From contig NZ_CP162487.1 in assembly GCF_041240605.1 (NCBI RefSeq), positions 5,153,001 to 5,217,000 of the forward strand: a stretch of DNA of 64,000 nucleotides, read 5' to 3'. This document shows, piece by piece, positions 1 to 8,332 of the stretch. Numbering within the stretch: the first letter of the stretch is position 1; every line of letters starts with the position of its first letter. Source of the stretch: Xanthomonas sp. DAR 80977. Lineage in GTDB: Bacteria; Pseudomonadota; Gammaproteobacteria; Xanthomonadales; Xanthomonadaceae. A program made the position numbers and the translations under genes. The notes under the pieces were generated by a model. The model was not told the DNA's origin, did not search any database, and worked only from the letters and a program-made list of their open reading frames with translations.

Positions 1-473
1 ATGGCGAGGCACGCCGCACGCTGCGCGCGACCGCCACCGAGAGCGGCTGGCGCGTCCACGACAGCGCCACCGGCACGACCCTGCTCGCCGCCGGCAGCCT
101 GCACGACGGCCGCCTGCAGGCCCGGCTCGATGCGCAGCGCGTGCAGGCCGACGCGGTGTTCGCCGTCACCCGCCTGCATCTGTTCGTCGATGGCCAGGCG
201 CAGTTGTTCGACCTGCACGATCCCGTCGCCGAGGCCGACCAGCCGATCGCCGAGGCCGGCGGGTTGACCGCGCCGATGCCCGGCCGCGTCGTCGCACTGC
301 TGGTCGCGCCCGGCACGCGCGTGGCGCGCGGCACGCCGCTGCTGGTGCTGGAGGCGATGAAGATGGAGCACACCTTGCAGGCCCCCGCCGATGGCGTGGT
401 GCACGGCTACCGCGTGCGCGAGGCCGAGCTGGTCGGCGACGGCGTGGCGCTGCTGGATTTCGAGGCGGACTGA
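1..473 (+). CDS. Acetyl/propionyl/methylcrotonyl-CoA carboxylase alpha subunit, C-terminal part (biotin carrier domain)
   Basis: This is the 3' end of a gene that begins before the window; the first complete codon is at position 3. The visible 156 residues end in a biotinyl domain with the EAMKMEH biotinylation motif (lysine encoded near 361-363), preceded by the usual APMPGRVV strand. In the family this subunit carries biotin carboxylase at the N-terminus and the carboxyl carrier at the C-terminus, and works with a carboxyltransferase beta subunit in leucine or propionate catabolism. The acyl-CoA substrate cannot be told from this fragment, although a methylcrotonyl-CoA carboxylase is the commonest match for this architecture in Xanthomonas. 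It stops with TGA at 471-473 and no operon partner follows closely. Confidence 0.9.
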   Translation, partial: GEARRTLRATATESGWRVHDSATGTTLLAAGSLHDGRLQARLDAQRVQADAVFAVTRLHLFVDGQAQLFDLHDPVAEADQPIAEAGGLTAPMPGRVVALLVAPGTRVARGTPLLVLEAMKMEHTLQAPADGVVHGYRVREAELVGDGVALLDFEAD

Positions 474-630
474 GCGCACTGCCTCGCGCCGGGCATCGCG
501 CGCGGCCGCGACCGCGCGCGATCGCCTTCCGCCAAGCGCAGCGCGGACCGGCCATGGTTCCGCCGCCGCGGTCGCCATGCCGACGCCGACGCGTCACACT
601 CGGCGTACACCCCCAGCCGCTGCCGTCACC

Positions 631-1398
631 ATGAAACTCACCGCCCACGTTCTCGACGGCCACACCCTCGACGTGCGCCCGGCGCCGCGCGAGCGGCCGT
701 GGATGGACCGCACCGACCAGCGCTACGCCTACCGCTGCCTGCCGCTGGACATCGCCAACGCGCACGGCTGGGAGCTGCTGTGCCAGAGCGGGTTCGAGGC
801 CGAGTGGAGCGGCGGCAATGCGCTCGACGCCATCCGCATTCATGCCGACGCCGGCAGCCACGCGCCGGCGGTCAGCCATTTCGGCTACGGCGTGCTCACC
901 TTCCACGTGCCCTGCCTGTTCCGCACCGAACCGGGCGTGGACCTGTACGTGACCGCGCCGGTCAACCGGCCCAAGGACGGCATCGCCGGGCTGACCGGCC
1001 TGATCGAGACCGACTGGAGTCCCTACACCTTCACCATGAACTGGCAGTTCACCCGCCCCGGACGGGTGCGCTTCGACGCCGGCGAACCGTTCTGCCACTT
1101 CTTCCCGGTGCAGCGGCGGGTGCTGGCCGAGACCGAGCCGCGCTGGCAGCCGCTGTCGCAGACCCCGGAACTGGAGCGCGACTACCAGGCCTGGATGCGC
1201 AGCCGCGGCCAGTTCCTGCACGACCTGGAACAGGCCGATCCGGCGGCCCAACGCGAAGGCTGGCAGCGCAGCTATTTCCGCGGGCCGGCGCCGGGGCAGT
1301 GCCCGGCCGGCGTCGAGCATCGGGTCAAGCTGCGGCTGGCGCCGTTCACCCGCGCGCAGCCCGAGGATCCACCGCCGAGCCCGCCGGCGTCCGAATGA
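631..1398 (+). CDS. DUF6065-like protein
   Basis: A 255-residue soluble protein of unknown role. It resembles the DUF6065 family, with a central YGVLTFHVPCLF strand, a VTAPVNRPKDGIAGLTGLIETDW stretch that is divided here by family-typical glycines, and a late FTMNWQFTRPGRVRFDAGEP segment. No signal peptide or membrane segment is present. I chose the ATG at 631 because the homologous region begins there (MKLTAHVLDG); the reading frame is open further upstream but that part is low-complexity. The gene stands alone, 158 nt after the carboxylase. The family assignment is from recognition of the conserved segments and not from a search. Confidence 0.7.
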   Translation: MKLTAHVLDGHTLDVRPAPRERPWMDRTDQRYAYRCLPLDIANAHGWELLCQSGFEAEWSGGNALDAIRIHADAGSHAPAVSHFGYGVLTFHVPCLFRTEPGVDLYVTAPVNRPKDGIAGLTGLIETDWSPYTFTMNWQFTRPGRVRFDAGEPFCHFFPVQRRVLAETEPRWQPLSQTPELERDYQAWMRSRGQFLHDLEQADPAAQREGWQRSYFRGPAPGQCPAGVEHRVKLRLAPFTRAQPEDPPPSPPASE

Positions 1399-1582
1399 CG
1401 CCACGCACGAAGCGGCGCGGCGGAAGCGTCCAGCGGCGCGGCGCTCGGCGCCGATGCCGTCCTGGCGACGCAGGCCGGACACCTGGAACAGGACCGGCGC
1501 AAGGCCGGTCGAAACGTCCAGCGGGAACAGCGGTCCCTTGCCGCATGACCACAGCGGGTGACGAACGGTCGCGGCGAATCGG

Positions 1583-2017
1583 CTAGTCGGCGTCGGCGTC
1601 GGCGTCGGCGTGGACGAGCGTGAGCGCGCCCCGGCCATCCGGCCACCAGACTTCGCCCAGCTCGGAACTGGCATCGAAGAAGCCCACGCCGTGCTTGGCG
1701 GCCAGGCCATACACGGTTGCGTACGCGTCCTGCGCCTGCGACCAGGCGAATGCCGCATAGATGAGCGAACGGCCGACGCTGTAGTCGGTGGCGCGCCCAG
1801 GCGCTGCGTCGATGTCGTCCACGGCCAGCGGGCCGTTCATCGGCGGAAACGCCGCGATCATGTCCAGGAACCATGCGCGCAGCGGCGCCGCGCTCACTGC
1901 CGGATCGTCGTAGCCATGCTCCTCGTTCCATTCGGTCTGGGTGTCGTACCAGGCCAGGAACTGCGCGCGCAGTCGCGGTGCCGCCTCCACGTCGAACACC
2001 GCAAGGTCGTAGCTCAT
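1583..2017 (-). CDS. Hypothetical protein with MSYDLAVF N-terminus
   Basis: A 144-residue acidic soluble protein that begins MSYDLAVFDVEAAP, a start seen in small cytosolic proteins widespread in Xanthomonas and often found beside toxin or immunity genes; its biochemical function is not known to me. The ATG at 2017 is preceded by an AGGGAGA ribosome binding site, which decides against the longer upstream reading. The C-terminus is an alternating Ala-Asp tail encoded by four perfect copies of a GTCGGC hexamer at 1586-1609 on the plus strand, so slippage would change tail length without breaking the frame. Its neighbours do not help to define it. Confidence 0.65.
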   Translation of the reverse strand: MSYDLAVFDVEAAPRLRAQFLAWYDTQTEWNEEHGYDDPAVSAAPLRAWFLDMIAAFPPMNGPLAVDDIDAAPGRATDYSVGRSLIYAAFAWSQAQDAYATVYGLAAKHGVGFFDASSELGEVWWPDGRGALTLVHADADADAD

Positions 2018-2162
2018 CCCATCTCCCTGATCGTGGCACGGACGCCGGAGTCGCCACGGCAAGTGTGTGGGCGTGCAAACGTAGGCGTCAATGCCGCTGG
2101 CCGGATAGGCGTACGGCACCACAGGCACGCATCCTCGCAGCACATGCCGCGTCCGTCGTGCG

Positions 2163-2708
2163 CTAGTGACACCACTGCCGTTCGCACGGCACGCCGTCGT
2201 GGTTGCCGTCCATCTGCACGCCGGGGCAGTTGCGCAGGAAATAGGTCGCCTCCTCGCACGAGGTCATCTGCGCGCAGTGGGTGCGTCCGTCGCACTGGAA
2301 GTTCGGCCGGGGCGGCGTCGCCAGCGTTGCCGCGGTCGGCGCCACCACGCCCGGTTCCGGCCTGGTGGCCAAGCGCGGGGCGATCTGCCAATACGCGTAG
2401 ACGCCGATCCCGAGCACCAGCAGCACCGCCAGCACGCGGCCGAATACGCTGCGCCGCGGCGCGTCGGCGGCGGCATGGCGCGCATGCCTGGCCGGCGCGC
2501 GCCCCGGACGCATCACCCGCACCGCGCGTGGGCGTCCTTCCGCGTCCTGTTCCAGATCGAACGAAATCAACTCGCCGAGCCGCGGACGCACCCCGTCGCG
2601 CGGAAACGCCGCGATGTGCACGAACACCTCGGCATCGCCATGCGCCGAGCGCACGAAGCCGAAGCCCCGCGCCTCGTCCCACTTGATCAACGTTCCGTGC
2701 GTGCGCAT
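2163..2708 (-). CDS. Cold-shock domain / transmembrane / excalibur calcium-binding fusion protein
   Basis: A 181-residue three-part protein. Residues 1-65 are an S1-like cold-shock domain with the GFGFV and VFVHI RNA-binding strands. Residues about 87-110 form one hydrophobic membrane segment (VFGRVLAVLLVLGIGVYAYW). The last 45 residues are an excalibur domain, with four or more cysteines and the calcium-loop signature DGNHDGVPCE. The layout predicts a cytoplasmic nucleic-acid-binding head and a periplasmic Ca-binding tail. Similar CSD-membrane-excalibur proteins are known in Xanthomonadaceae and related groups, but their role is not established. It is monocistronic, 145 nt from its downstream neighbour. 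Confidence 0.85.
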   Translation of the reverse strand: MRTHGTLIKWDEARGFGFVRSAHGDAEVFVHIAAFPRDGVRPRLGELISFDLEQDAEGRPRAVRVMRPGRAPARHARHAAADAPRRSVFGRVLAVLLVLGIGVYAYWQIAPRLATRPEPGVVAPTAATLATPPRPNFQCDGRTHCAQMTSCEEATYFLRNCPGVQMDGNHDGVPCERQWCH

Positions 2709-3409
2709 GGGACCACCGGAAAGGCGGGAACTGGCAAACCGTCACTGCAGGCAACGGCAAGAACGCAGCACAGCGGCCATGCCGATGGCGGCGGGCCCCG
2801 GACACAACCGAGCGCCGTGCGCCAACGCCCATCCCCCGCAGCGCCGGATGCCGCAAGCCTGACACCGACCGCGACCCAGCGCCAGCAGGTGGGGCCGGCA
2901 TGCCATGCCGGCCATCGCCGTGCGCCCTTGCGTCGGCCTCGGGCATGCCTGGCGCGGGAAGCGCAGCAAGCCCTGCCTCCCACCGTCCATACGCGATCGT
3001 ATTCACGAACGACGTTGCGGCGCGCGTCACAGCGCCCACGCGACTGCACAGATGTCTACTCATTGCGTCGGGGCGATCGACTAGAGTCGGGACCGTCGAG
3101 CAAGGCGAGGGGTCGCGCGATGCACGCGCGCCCGCGCACGACGCGTCGTCTGGCACCCGCGCGGCAGCGTCATCGCCCGCCCTGCAGCATTCGTCCCCCG
3201 ATGCTGCCTGCCACGCCGATGTGTTTCCTTTGCGCTCGACGCCGTTGTAGCGCCATGGAAAACATGCCGGGCGGGGCACCGTGCTCCGCCCGGCATGCGG
3301 CTGTTCGGAAGCGGGACGGTGATGTGCTGCCTGACCGCCTTGCAACGCCCAGATTCACGACATCCCCTAGGCGCGTCCGCACCTCCAACCTCCGGGCCAA
3401 CCGACCTCA
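2709..3409. other. Non-coding or degenerate stretch, no supported gene
   Basis: About 700 GC-rich bases contain only overlapping ORFs without recognisable protein features or convincing ribosome binding sites. The one clear structure is a hairpin at 3263-3297. The missing C-terminal half of the GH115 enzyme to the right is not recognisable here in any frame. Confidence 0.6.
3263..3297. repeat. Inverted repeat / hairpin
   Basis: Two 14-nt arms (CATGCCGGGCGGGG and CTCCGCCCGGCATG) with one G:T-type mismatch flank a 7-nt loop. There is no following T-run, so it is not a standard intrinsic terminator. It lies about 110 nt from the left edge of the AT-rich island. Confidence 0.6.
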
Positions 3410-5290
3410 GAACAAGGAGGTATCTGCCTCAATTGCTATTCCATATTCCAACTGCATGGTCATCTTCAGCAGCGGACAACCGTTTTCAACTGAACGTGAG
3501 ATGTTAAAGAAAATCATTGGATAACGAGCCAATCAGTCGGCAGCACCATCATCGCTACCCGGAGACGTAAAAATCAACTAGACCATGCGTGCACGAGGAA
3601 AACTAAATTCGATCAAAAATCCACACCTGGTTCGCGGTTTCAAAACATTCCCACTGCTGTAAGGGAATTTGACTGGACGTGGCACTCGGGCCTCCCCGAA
3701 CGTCCAGGCACTTGCCGCTATGATTGGCTATTATCTTATACTCACCAGCGCCGATGGAAGTGATTCGCCATGTCTGGTTGGTAGCGTTTGCGCCCAGGCA
3801 TGTATAAATCTGGGCATCCGCACCATTAGTCAAAGAAGATTCCTTGACATCCATGCATTGGGTTGATCCGGCAATAGAGAGATACCTATCTTCGCCTGCG
3901 CCGCGATAATTGAGCACCCAGCGTTGATCTACGCTTCCCGAACAGTCTTTCTGTACCAAAGCAGCCCCGCTCGATACTCCGCCGCCCTGCGTGGAGACAC
4001 ACCTGCTTGAATTCTTGCTGCGGATGCGGAACTGCTTTCCTGCGTTTAACTTCACCTTGATTGCATTGAAAAAATACCATCCATCCATATTTCCTGGAGT
4101 AGAGTCGACCGAATGCAATTTCGTGTTCGGCTCGATTGTGAAGGATCTTGCCATGTACTCGTCGGTCGAGGAAAATTCATTCCAGCTGCGGATGAGCAGA
4201 AAATCACGATTTGATGTGGCATCTACCTGCCGGGAGAACTGCGCCACGTCTCTCTTCCCCCATGCCGGCGAATACAACGAAGCAATTCCGGCTTCCGTGG
4301 CATCACATCCATAGTCGCACGCAAAAGGCCATATCTCATTTGAGAAAGGCCGATAATCGAAATTATTATAAGCTGCCAGTGTAAATCTAACAGTGAAATA
4401 GTCACGAACTCGCACACTACTCCCGTTCACCTCAACCAGAGGATTCCACTGATCAGCAGTCGGAATAAGTGCGCCGGGACCATTGAAATATGGCGTTGTG
4501 TCATTTTCGCTCGCATACACATTTGAGCCGCCGTTCAGATAGACCAGCAACAATGGCTTCTCTTTATATGTGACAAAACGGCCAGGATTAGCTTCGTTCA
4601 GCCGCGCGATTTCTTCGATATGCCTTTTGACATGATCATTATAGGTAAAAACTTCCACGTTCTTTGTGCCACCATGGCACGCAGACGCCCAACACGTGAG
4701 CGATATTTGGAATGTTACTTGTATCTTCTCTGTAGCATATGCTCCCAAGCCATAGATAACATTCTTCGCCGATTGGAAAATATTGTTTTCGGCAGGGTCC
4801 ATCACCTTGGACAGATTCGTTTCATCGAGAATGATGAAATCCACACCCATGTCATGCAGAAGGGACGCGTGCAACCCGGCTACGTATGGATCATCGGAGC
4901 TGTAACAGGTGGAGGTCGTTAACGGGACCACGGAACCGTTGGCGAAACCGAAAGGACCCGCTGTTGCATTGCTCCATCCTGTTCCACTGCATCCAAGAGA
5001 TGGACCGTTGTTGTCGAACCAAGTCATGTAATGAATGCCGACCTTTGGCGAAGCGTACAATTCTCGATTTGCAAAAAAGCTGGAAAAAAGCAACAAAGTA
5101 AAAAACATAGTCCTTATCTTCACAACCCCTCCATATTAATAAAATGCATAAATTAAGACCGTCAAAATTGCAGGGACTTCGAAAAATTCGACAAGCATTC
5201 TCACAACCCACTTAAACCAACTACCAAACTCCGCCCAAGGCAAAAATCATACGGCAAAGTCACTTCACCAAATGCAAGCCCATCGTAGTT
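3410..5290. mobile_element. AT-rich genomic island interrupting a GH115 gene
   Basis: Base composition drops abruptly from the very GC-rich background to clearly AT-rich sequence at about 3410 and recovers at about 5275-5295. The right boundary falls inside the GH115 reading frame, right after codons for the conserved REGIARN region. The island holds one gene. I see no transposase, tRNA, or flanking direct repeats, so the transfer mechanism is unknown; the boundaries are by eye and uncertain by some tens of bases. Confidence 0.65.
3603..5123 (-). CDS. Secreted GH99/GH71-like glycosidase with C-terminal ricin B lectin domain
   Basis: A 506-residue protein with a Sec signal peptide (residues 1-24, FFTLLLFSSFFA core). 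Residues about 28-350 form a TIM-barrel-like domain: GIHYMTWF at the start, DFIILDETN in the middle and SWNEFSSTDEY...IEPNT near the end, which resembles the WNE...EP pattern of GH99/WbsX-type enzymes. Residues about 360-506 are a ricin-type beta-trefoil with three Q-x-W repeats (QRW, QTW, QVW). It is probably an extracellular carbohydrate-active enzyme; the substrate is unknown. Start: GTG at 5123, because a strong GGAGGGG lies just upstream; the ATG at 5108 would be too far away. Base and codon use are AT-rich, unlike every neighbour, which implies recent transfer. Confidence 0.75.
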   Translation of the reverse strand: MKIRTMFFTLLLFSSFFANRELYASPKVGIHYMTWFDNNGPSLGCSGTGWSNATAGPFGFANGSVVPLTTSTCYSSDDPYVAGLHASLLHDMGVDFIILDETNLSKVMDPAENNIFQSAKNVIYGLGAYATEKIQVTFQISLTCWASACHGGTKNVEVFTYNDHVKRHIEEIARLNEANPGRFVTYKEKPLLLVYLNGGSNVYASENDTTPYFNGPGALIPTADQWNPLVEVNGSSVRVRDYFTVRFTLAAYNNFDYRPFSNEIWPFACDYGCDATEAGIASLYSPAWGKRDVAQFSRQVDATSNRDFLLIRSWNEFSSTDEYMARSFTIEPNTKLHSVDSTPGNMDGWYFFNAIKVKLNAGKQFRIRSKNSSRCVSTQGGGVSSGAALVQKDCSGSVDQRWVLNYRGAGEDRYLSIAGSTQCMDVKESSLTNGADAQIYTCLGANATNQTWRITSIGAGEYKIIANHSGKCLDVRGGPSATSSQIPLQQWECFETANQVWIFDRI

Positions 5291-6238
5291 GCGTGCGATG
5301 CCTTCGCGGAAGAAGGTCTGCAACGCGTCCCTGTTGGTGGCGTAGTTCCATTCGCCGTTGCCGTATTGCGCGCGGTACTCGGTCCACTCCTTGTGCGCGC
5401 GCATCATCGGCTCGTGGTGCGAGGTACCCATCACGATGCCGTACTCATCGGCCAGCCGCGCATTGTCCGCATCGTCCTGCGCGAACGCGTTGTCCCACAT
5501 CGCCGGCCACAGGTAGTTCGCGCGCAGACGCAGCAGCACCTCGAACAGCCGGGTATAGAACGCCACATTCATCCCGCCGAACTTCTCGGTGGTCCACTTG
5601 CCCAGGCACGGCTGTTCGTCGTTGAGGAACACGCCGCGGTACTTCACCGCGGGCGGGCCTTGGAAATGCTTGCCGCGCCGGATCGAGATCGCCGTACGGC
5701 GGCGCACCGGCACGTCCGCCCACCAATACCAGGGCGACACGCCGATCTGCTCGGACAGTGCATAGATGCCGTAGATGGTGCCGCGCTTGTCGCTGCCGGC
5801 GATCACCAGCGCCTCGGCCACGCCAGGCATCGGATCGGACACGGTCTGCAGCGTGAATGACTCCCACTGCCCGGCGATCGGCGCGACATCGAGCTTGCCG
5901 GAGCGGACCAGCGCGTCGATGACCGCACTTTTGCCGAGGGTGCCGATCAACACAGCCGGGCGCCCGAGCCGGCTGGCTTCGTTCACGAGCGCAGCTGGCG
6001 TTCCGAACACGCGGCCGACGTCCTCGGCAAGATCGCGCGCCGCTCTGGCCACGCCAGGGAAATCCTGCGCGTCCACATGGATCGGCGCGACGCCCCCGTC
6101 GCCCGCGATCCGGAACGCATTGCTAGCGCTATCAAAAAGAACCATGGCGCGCAGCGGCGACGCGAAGATCACCGTGCTCCCGGCACCGCCGAGGAAGCTA
6201 CGGCGCGAGAGCAGGAAGGGAGAATCCGATTCAGTCAT
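5201..6238 (-). pseudogene. GH115 alpha-glucuronidase, 5' fragment truncated by the island
   Basis: The 345-residue product begins with a twin-arginine signal (SRRSFLGG, residues about 10-17). It then matches the N-terminal part of GH115 xylan alpha-(4-O-methyl)-glucuronidases: GTIYGIYALSEQIGVSPWYWW, KYRGVFLNDEQPCL, LRANYLWPAMWDNAF and GIVMGTSHHEPMMRA are hallmark segments. Full enzymes have roughly 800-1000 residues, so more than half, including part of the catalytic domain, is missing. After the REGIARN segment (near 5295) the last 25-30 residues are encoded by AT-rich island sequence and are unrelated to the family. Functional loss is inferred; a short product could still be made. The ATG at 6238 is the Tat-signal start. 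Confidence 0.8.
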
Positions 6239-6473
6239 GGGATGCGCCTTTTTTGGCGAACAGCATAGGGAAAGGGACGACAACCATCGTCGATGCGCCT
6301 ATCGGATGCTGTCGAAACGGCATGGCGCTCCCCTGCGGCACCAGCGCGCAGCAAACGATAAGCAGGGAACCGCCGAGTGCGCAAGGCGAGTTCCGTGTAC
6401 GCCGTTCAAGCGTGGCGTGGCGCCCGCAAATCGCAACGCGGTTGCTGCGAGGCAGCATCGGGTTGCGCTGGAC

Positions 6474-6926
6474 TTAAGCTGGTTCACCGCCGCCATCGCG
6501 CGCCTGCCGGGAAGATGGACCAGACACGATGCGCTGGTGGTAGGCATGGCGATCGACGGCGACGCCGCGATACTCCACCTCGTCCGTTTGTAGCGAGGAA
6601 CGACACTCGAAGTCGAACGAAACGACCTTCTTCCGTTCCGTCCTTATGCGTCCGGTCTCATACCGCAGTTCGAGCCTGGCGTGCACCAGTTCGCGACGGT
6701 CGATCTTCTCGACGCTCAGCCTGTGCTCCAGCCATGCACTCAGCTCACCGGCGATCCATAGCGTCGGACTGTGGCCGGCGCTATGCGCGATCGTCTTATC
6801 CAACAAATCGATGTAGAGCGTTCCATCGGGAAGCTCGGCCATCCGTTCGACGTCGTCGCCCATGCGCCAGCCAACCGTCATCTGGCAGAGAGTGTTGGCG
6901 ATGTCTTGCAGCACTTTGCGTCGCAT
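6474..6926 (-). CDS. Hypothetical protein
   Basis: A 150-residue soluble, mixed-charge protein that I do not recognise. The segment LYIDLLDKTIAHSAGHSPTL and the later RTERKKVVSFDFECRS give a plausible globular pattern, with no membrane segment. The ATG at 6926 has AGGTG upstream and follows the stop of the zinc-ribbon gene by 8 nt, so the two are probably co-transcribed. Its upper frame is open further upstream but overlaps the neighbour there. Base composition is lower in GC than the core genes around it. Confidence 0.55.
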   Translation of the reverse strand: MRRKVLQDIANTLCQMTVGWRMGDDVERMAELPDGTLYIDLLDKTIAHSAGHSPTLWIAGELSAWLEHRLSVEKIDRRELVHARLELRYETGRIRTERKKVVSFDFECRSSLQTDEVEYRGVAVDRHAYHQRIVSGPSSRQARDGGGEPA

Positions 6927-6934
6927 GAGGACAC

Positions 6935-7276
6935 CTAACGCGCGTTGCGCGGCGCTGCCACGCGCAATGGGTGTGCCGGGTTGTCTCTGAGAAATTCTGG
7001 CACTTGCGCGAGCCTGTCGGGCAGCGGTGGTGCAGACGTGCTGCGGTAACTGGAGAAGCGGAAGCCGGCATCGTAGAGCGCCTGGACCTTCGCCCACTGC
7101 TCTGCGTCCCTGGCGGGCGGCACCTTGAACGAGCGGCCCATCTCATGGATCTCGCCGGCGCAATTCGGGCACACGGCAACGTAGCCCGGCCGCGGCGCGA
7201 TCTTGAAGCTCTTGCGGCAGTCGAAGCACGCATGAGCAATCAAATATTGGGGAAAGAATTTTTCCGAAGTCTCCAT
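6935..7276 (-). CDS. Small zinc-ribbon protein
   Basis: A 113-residue protein with two cysteine pairs near the N-terminus (C17/C20 in ACFDCRKS and C36/C39 in VCPNCAGE), the spacing of a rubredoxin-like or treble-clef zinc ribbon. The rest is basic and includes a VPEFLRDNPAHPLRV tail. Such short ribbon proteins bind zinc for structure and may contact nucleic acid or protein; no specific role can be given. It is the first gene of a probable two-gene unit with the hypothetical protein 8 nt downstream. The ATG at 7276 opens the conserved part directly. Confidence 0.65.
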   Translation of the reverse strand: METSEKFFPQYLIAHACFDCRKSFKIAPRPGYVAVCPNCAGEIHEMGRSFKVPPARDAEQWAKVQALYDAGFRFSSYRSTSAPPLPDRLAQVPEFLRDNPAHPLRVAAPRNAR

Positions 7277-7340
7277 CGCAATCGCTTATCGCGTTGCGCC
7301 ATCACGCAGTACTTGCTCGCAAGCGTTCATGCAGGCCATA

Positions 7341-7757
7341 TCAGTCTTCGGAGTTGTCATAGATGTCCAGGCACAGCGAGACCCCACGCCTGGAGAGCTC
7401 CCCGAGCACGCTCGGGCTGAGTTCGAGCCCATCATTCGACGACCCCATGAAAACGCCGCAGAGGATATCGAGCGTGAACCGCGACGCGAGCAGGTCCCAG
7501 ACCGCCGGATCGGCGCTCAACTTGCCGAGGATTTCGGAAATCTGGGCAGCGATGTCTTCGGGGTGCCGATCGGCAGCAAACACGCTCCAACGCCCGGTCT
7601 TCTCCACGTACCGGTTTCCGGTCTTCTTGCCGATACGCACATCGTCTTTTGCGAACGCGTGGGTCGGCTCGCATCCCAGAAGCGCGGTCACCTCGGCGGG
7701 CACGAGGTCATCTCCGAAGACCCGGAACGAAACGACCGAAGACTCAGCGATCCCCAT
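7341..7757 (-). CDS. DUF4279 family protein
   Basis: A 138-residue protein matching the DUF4279 pattern: an N-terminal VSFRVFGDDLVPAEVTALLGCEPT segment, a central TGRWSVFA strand and a C-terminal VLGELSRRGVSLCLDIYD segment. The family is of unknown function and is common in accessory regions; some members lie next to toxins and may act as immunity proteins, but no toxin partner is visible here. The ATG at 7757 is used because the domain begins seven residues later; upstream in-frame sequence is not conserved-looking. Confidence 0.75.
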   Translation of the reverse strand: MGIAESSVVSFRVFGDDLVPAEVTALLGCEPTHAFAKDDVRIGKKTGNRYVEKTGRWSVFAADRHPEDIAAQISEILGKLSADPAVWDLLASRFTLDILCGVFMGSSNDGLELSPSVLGELSRRGVSLCLDIYDNSED

Positions 7758-7941
7758 CTGCCTGCGAGCAACCCTTGGGCCGCATTGCAGCGGCGGCATC
7801 GCCAGTATGGCGCATCGTGGACCAGCTTCAAACGCCGGGGCCCAGGCAGTGTGCGCCTCCACGGGCCGAATGCGCCTGCCCCTCTCCGAGCATCACGTTC
7901 CAGCCAGGCCGAGGGCATCCGCTGCCTGTGCCATTCCCGCG

Positions 7942-8280
7942 TCAGAAATAACGCCAGAGCACGTAGATCAACAGGCACAACATGGGGACGCCGACGCAGA
8001 ACACGATGGTCGCCGCGCGGGTGAGATGCCGCAGATCCGGGTTCCGTGCAGCTTGCTCGAGTGCGGCGGCGTCGATCGACATTGCCGGCATGTGATTGGG
8101 ATCGCGCAACAGCTGCAGGGCGTCGGTCGCTTGCGCATTGACGCAGACGAAAACGGCCCATTGCGCTCCCATTCGCTGGGATTCTTCCTGTACCACGTGC
8201 GTCGGGATGCCCTTGGCACGCAGCAACGCCTGCACACGCATGAGCTCATCGGCATCATGGATTCGTACGATGTACTTCAC
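7942..8280 (-). CDS. DUF2007-like protein with C-terminal membrane anchor
   Basis: A 112-residue protein. The first half (YIVRIHDADELMRVQALLRAKGIPTHV) follows the pattern of the DUF2007 / putative signal-transducing fold, which binds or senses unknown ligands. A single hydrophobic helix at residues about 88-108 (TIVFCVGVPMLCLLIYVLW) anchors the C-terminus. The start is a GTG at 8280 with a GAAGAG sequence just upstream; no closer ATG preserves the first strand. It ends 40 nt or more from its neighbours and is probably monocistronic. Confidence 0.6.
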   Translation of the reverse strand: MKYIVRIHDADELMRVQALLRAKGIPTHVVQEESQRMGAQWAVFVCVNAQATDALQLLRDPNHMPAMSIDAAALEQAARNPDLRHLTRAATIVFCVGVPMLCLLIYVLWRYF

Positions 8281-8332
8281 TCTTCGCAGCCTTGTCGTTC
8301 GGTTTGCGCATGCGGCATCGAGCGTCCGGCAG

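Noticed and set aside
1..267. 88-codon frame starting at ATG position 1
   Set aside because: It lies in a different frame from the carboxylase, whose biotin motif fixes the true frame.
2687..3049. Minus-strand frame of 120 codons left of the island
   Set aside because: No similarity to the missing half of GH115, no recognisable motif and no ribosome binding site.
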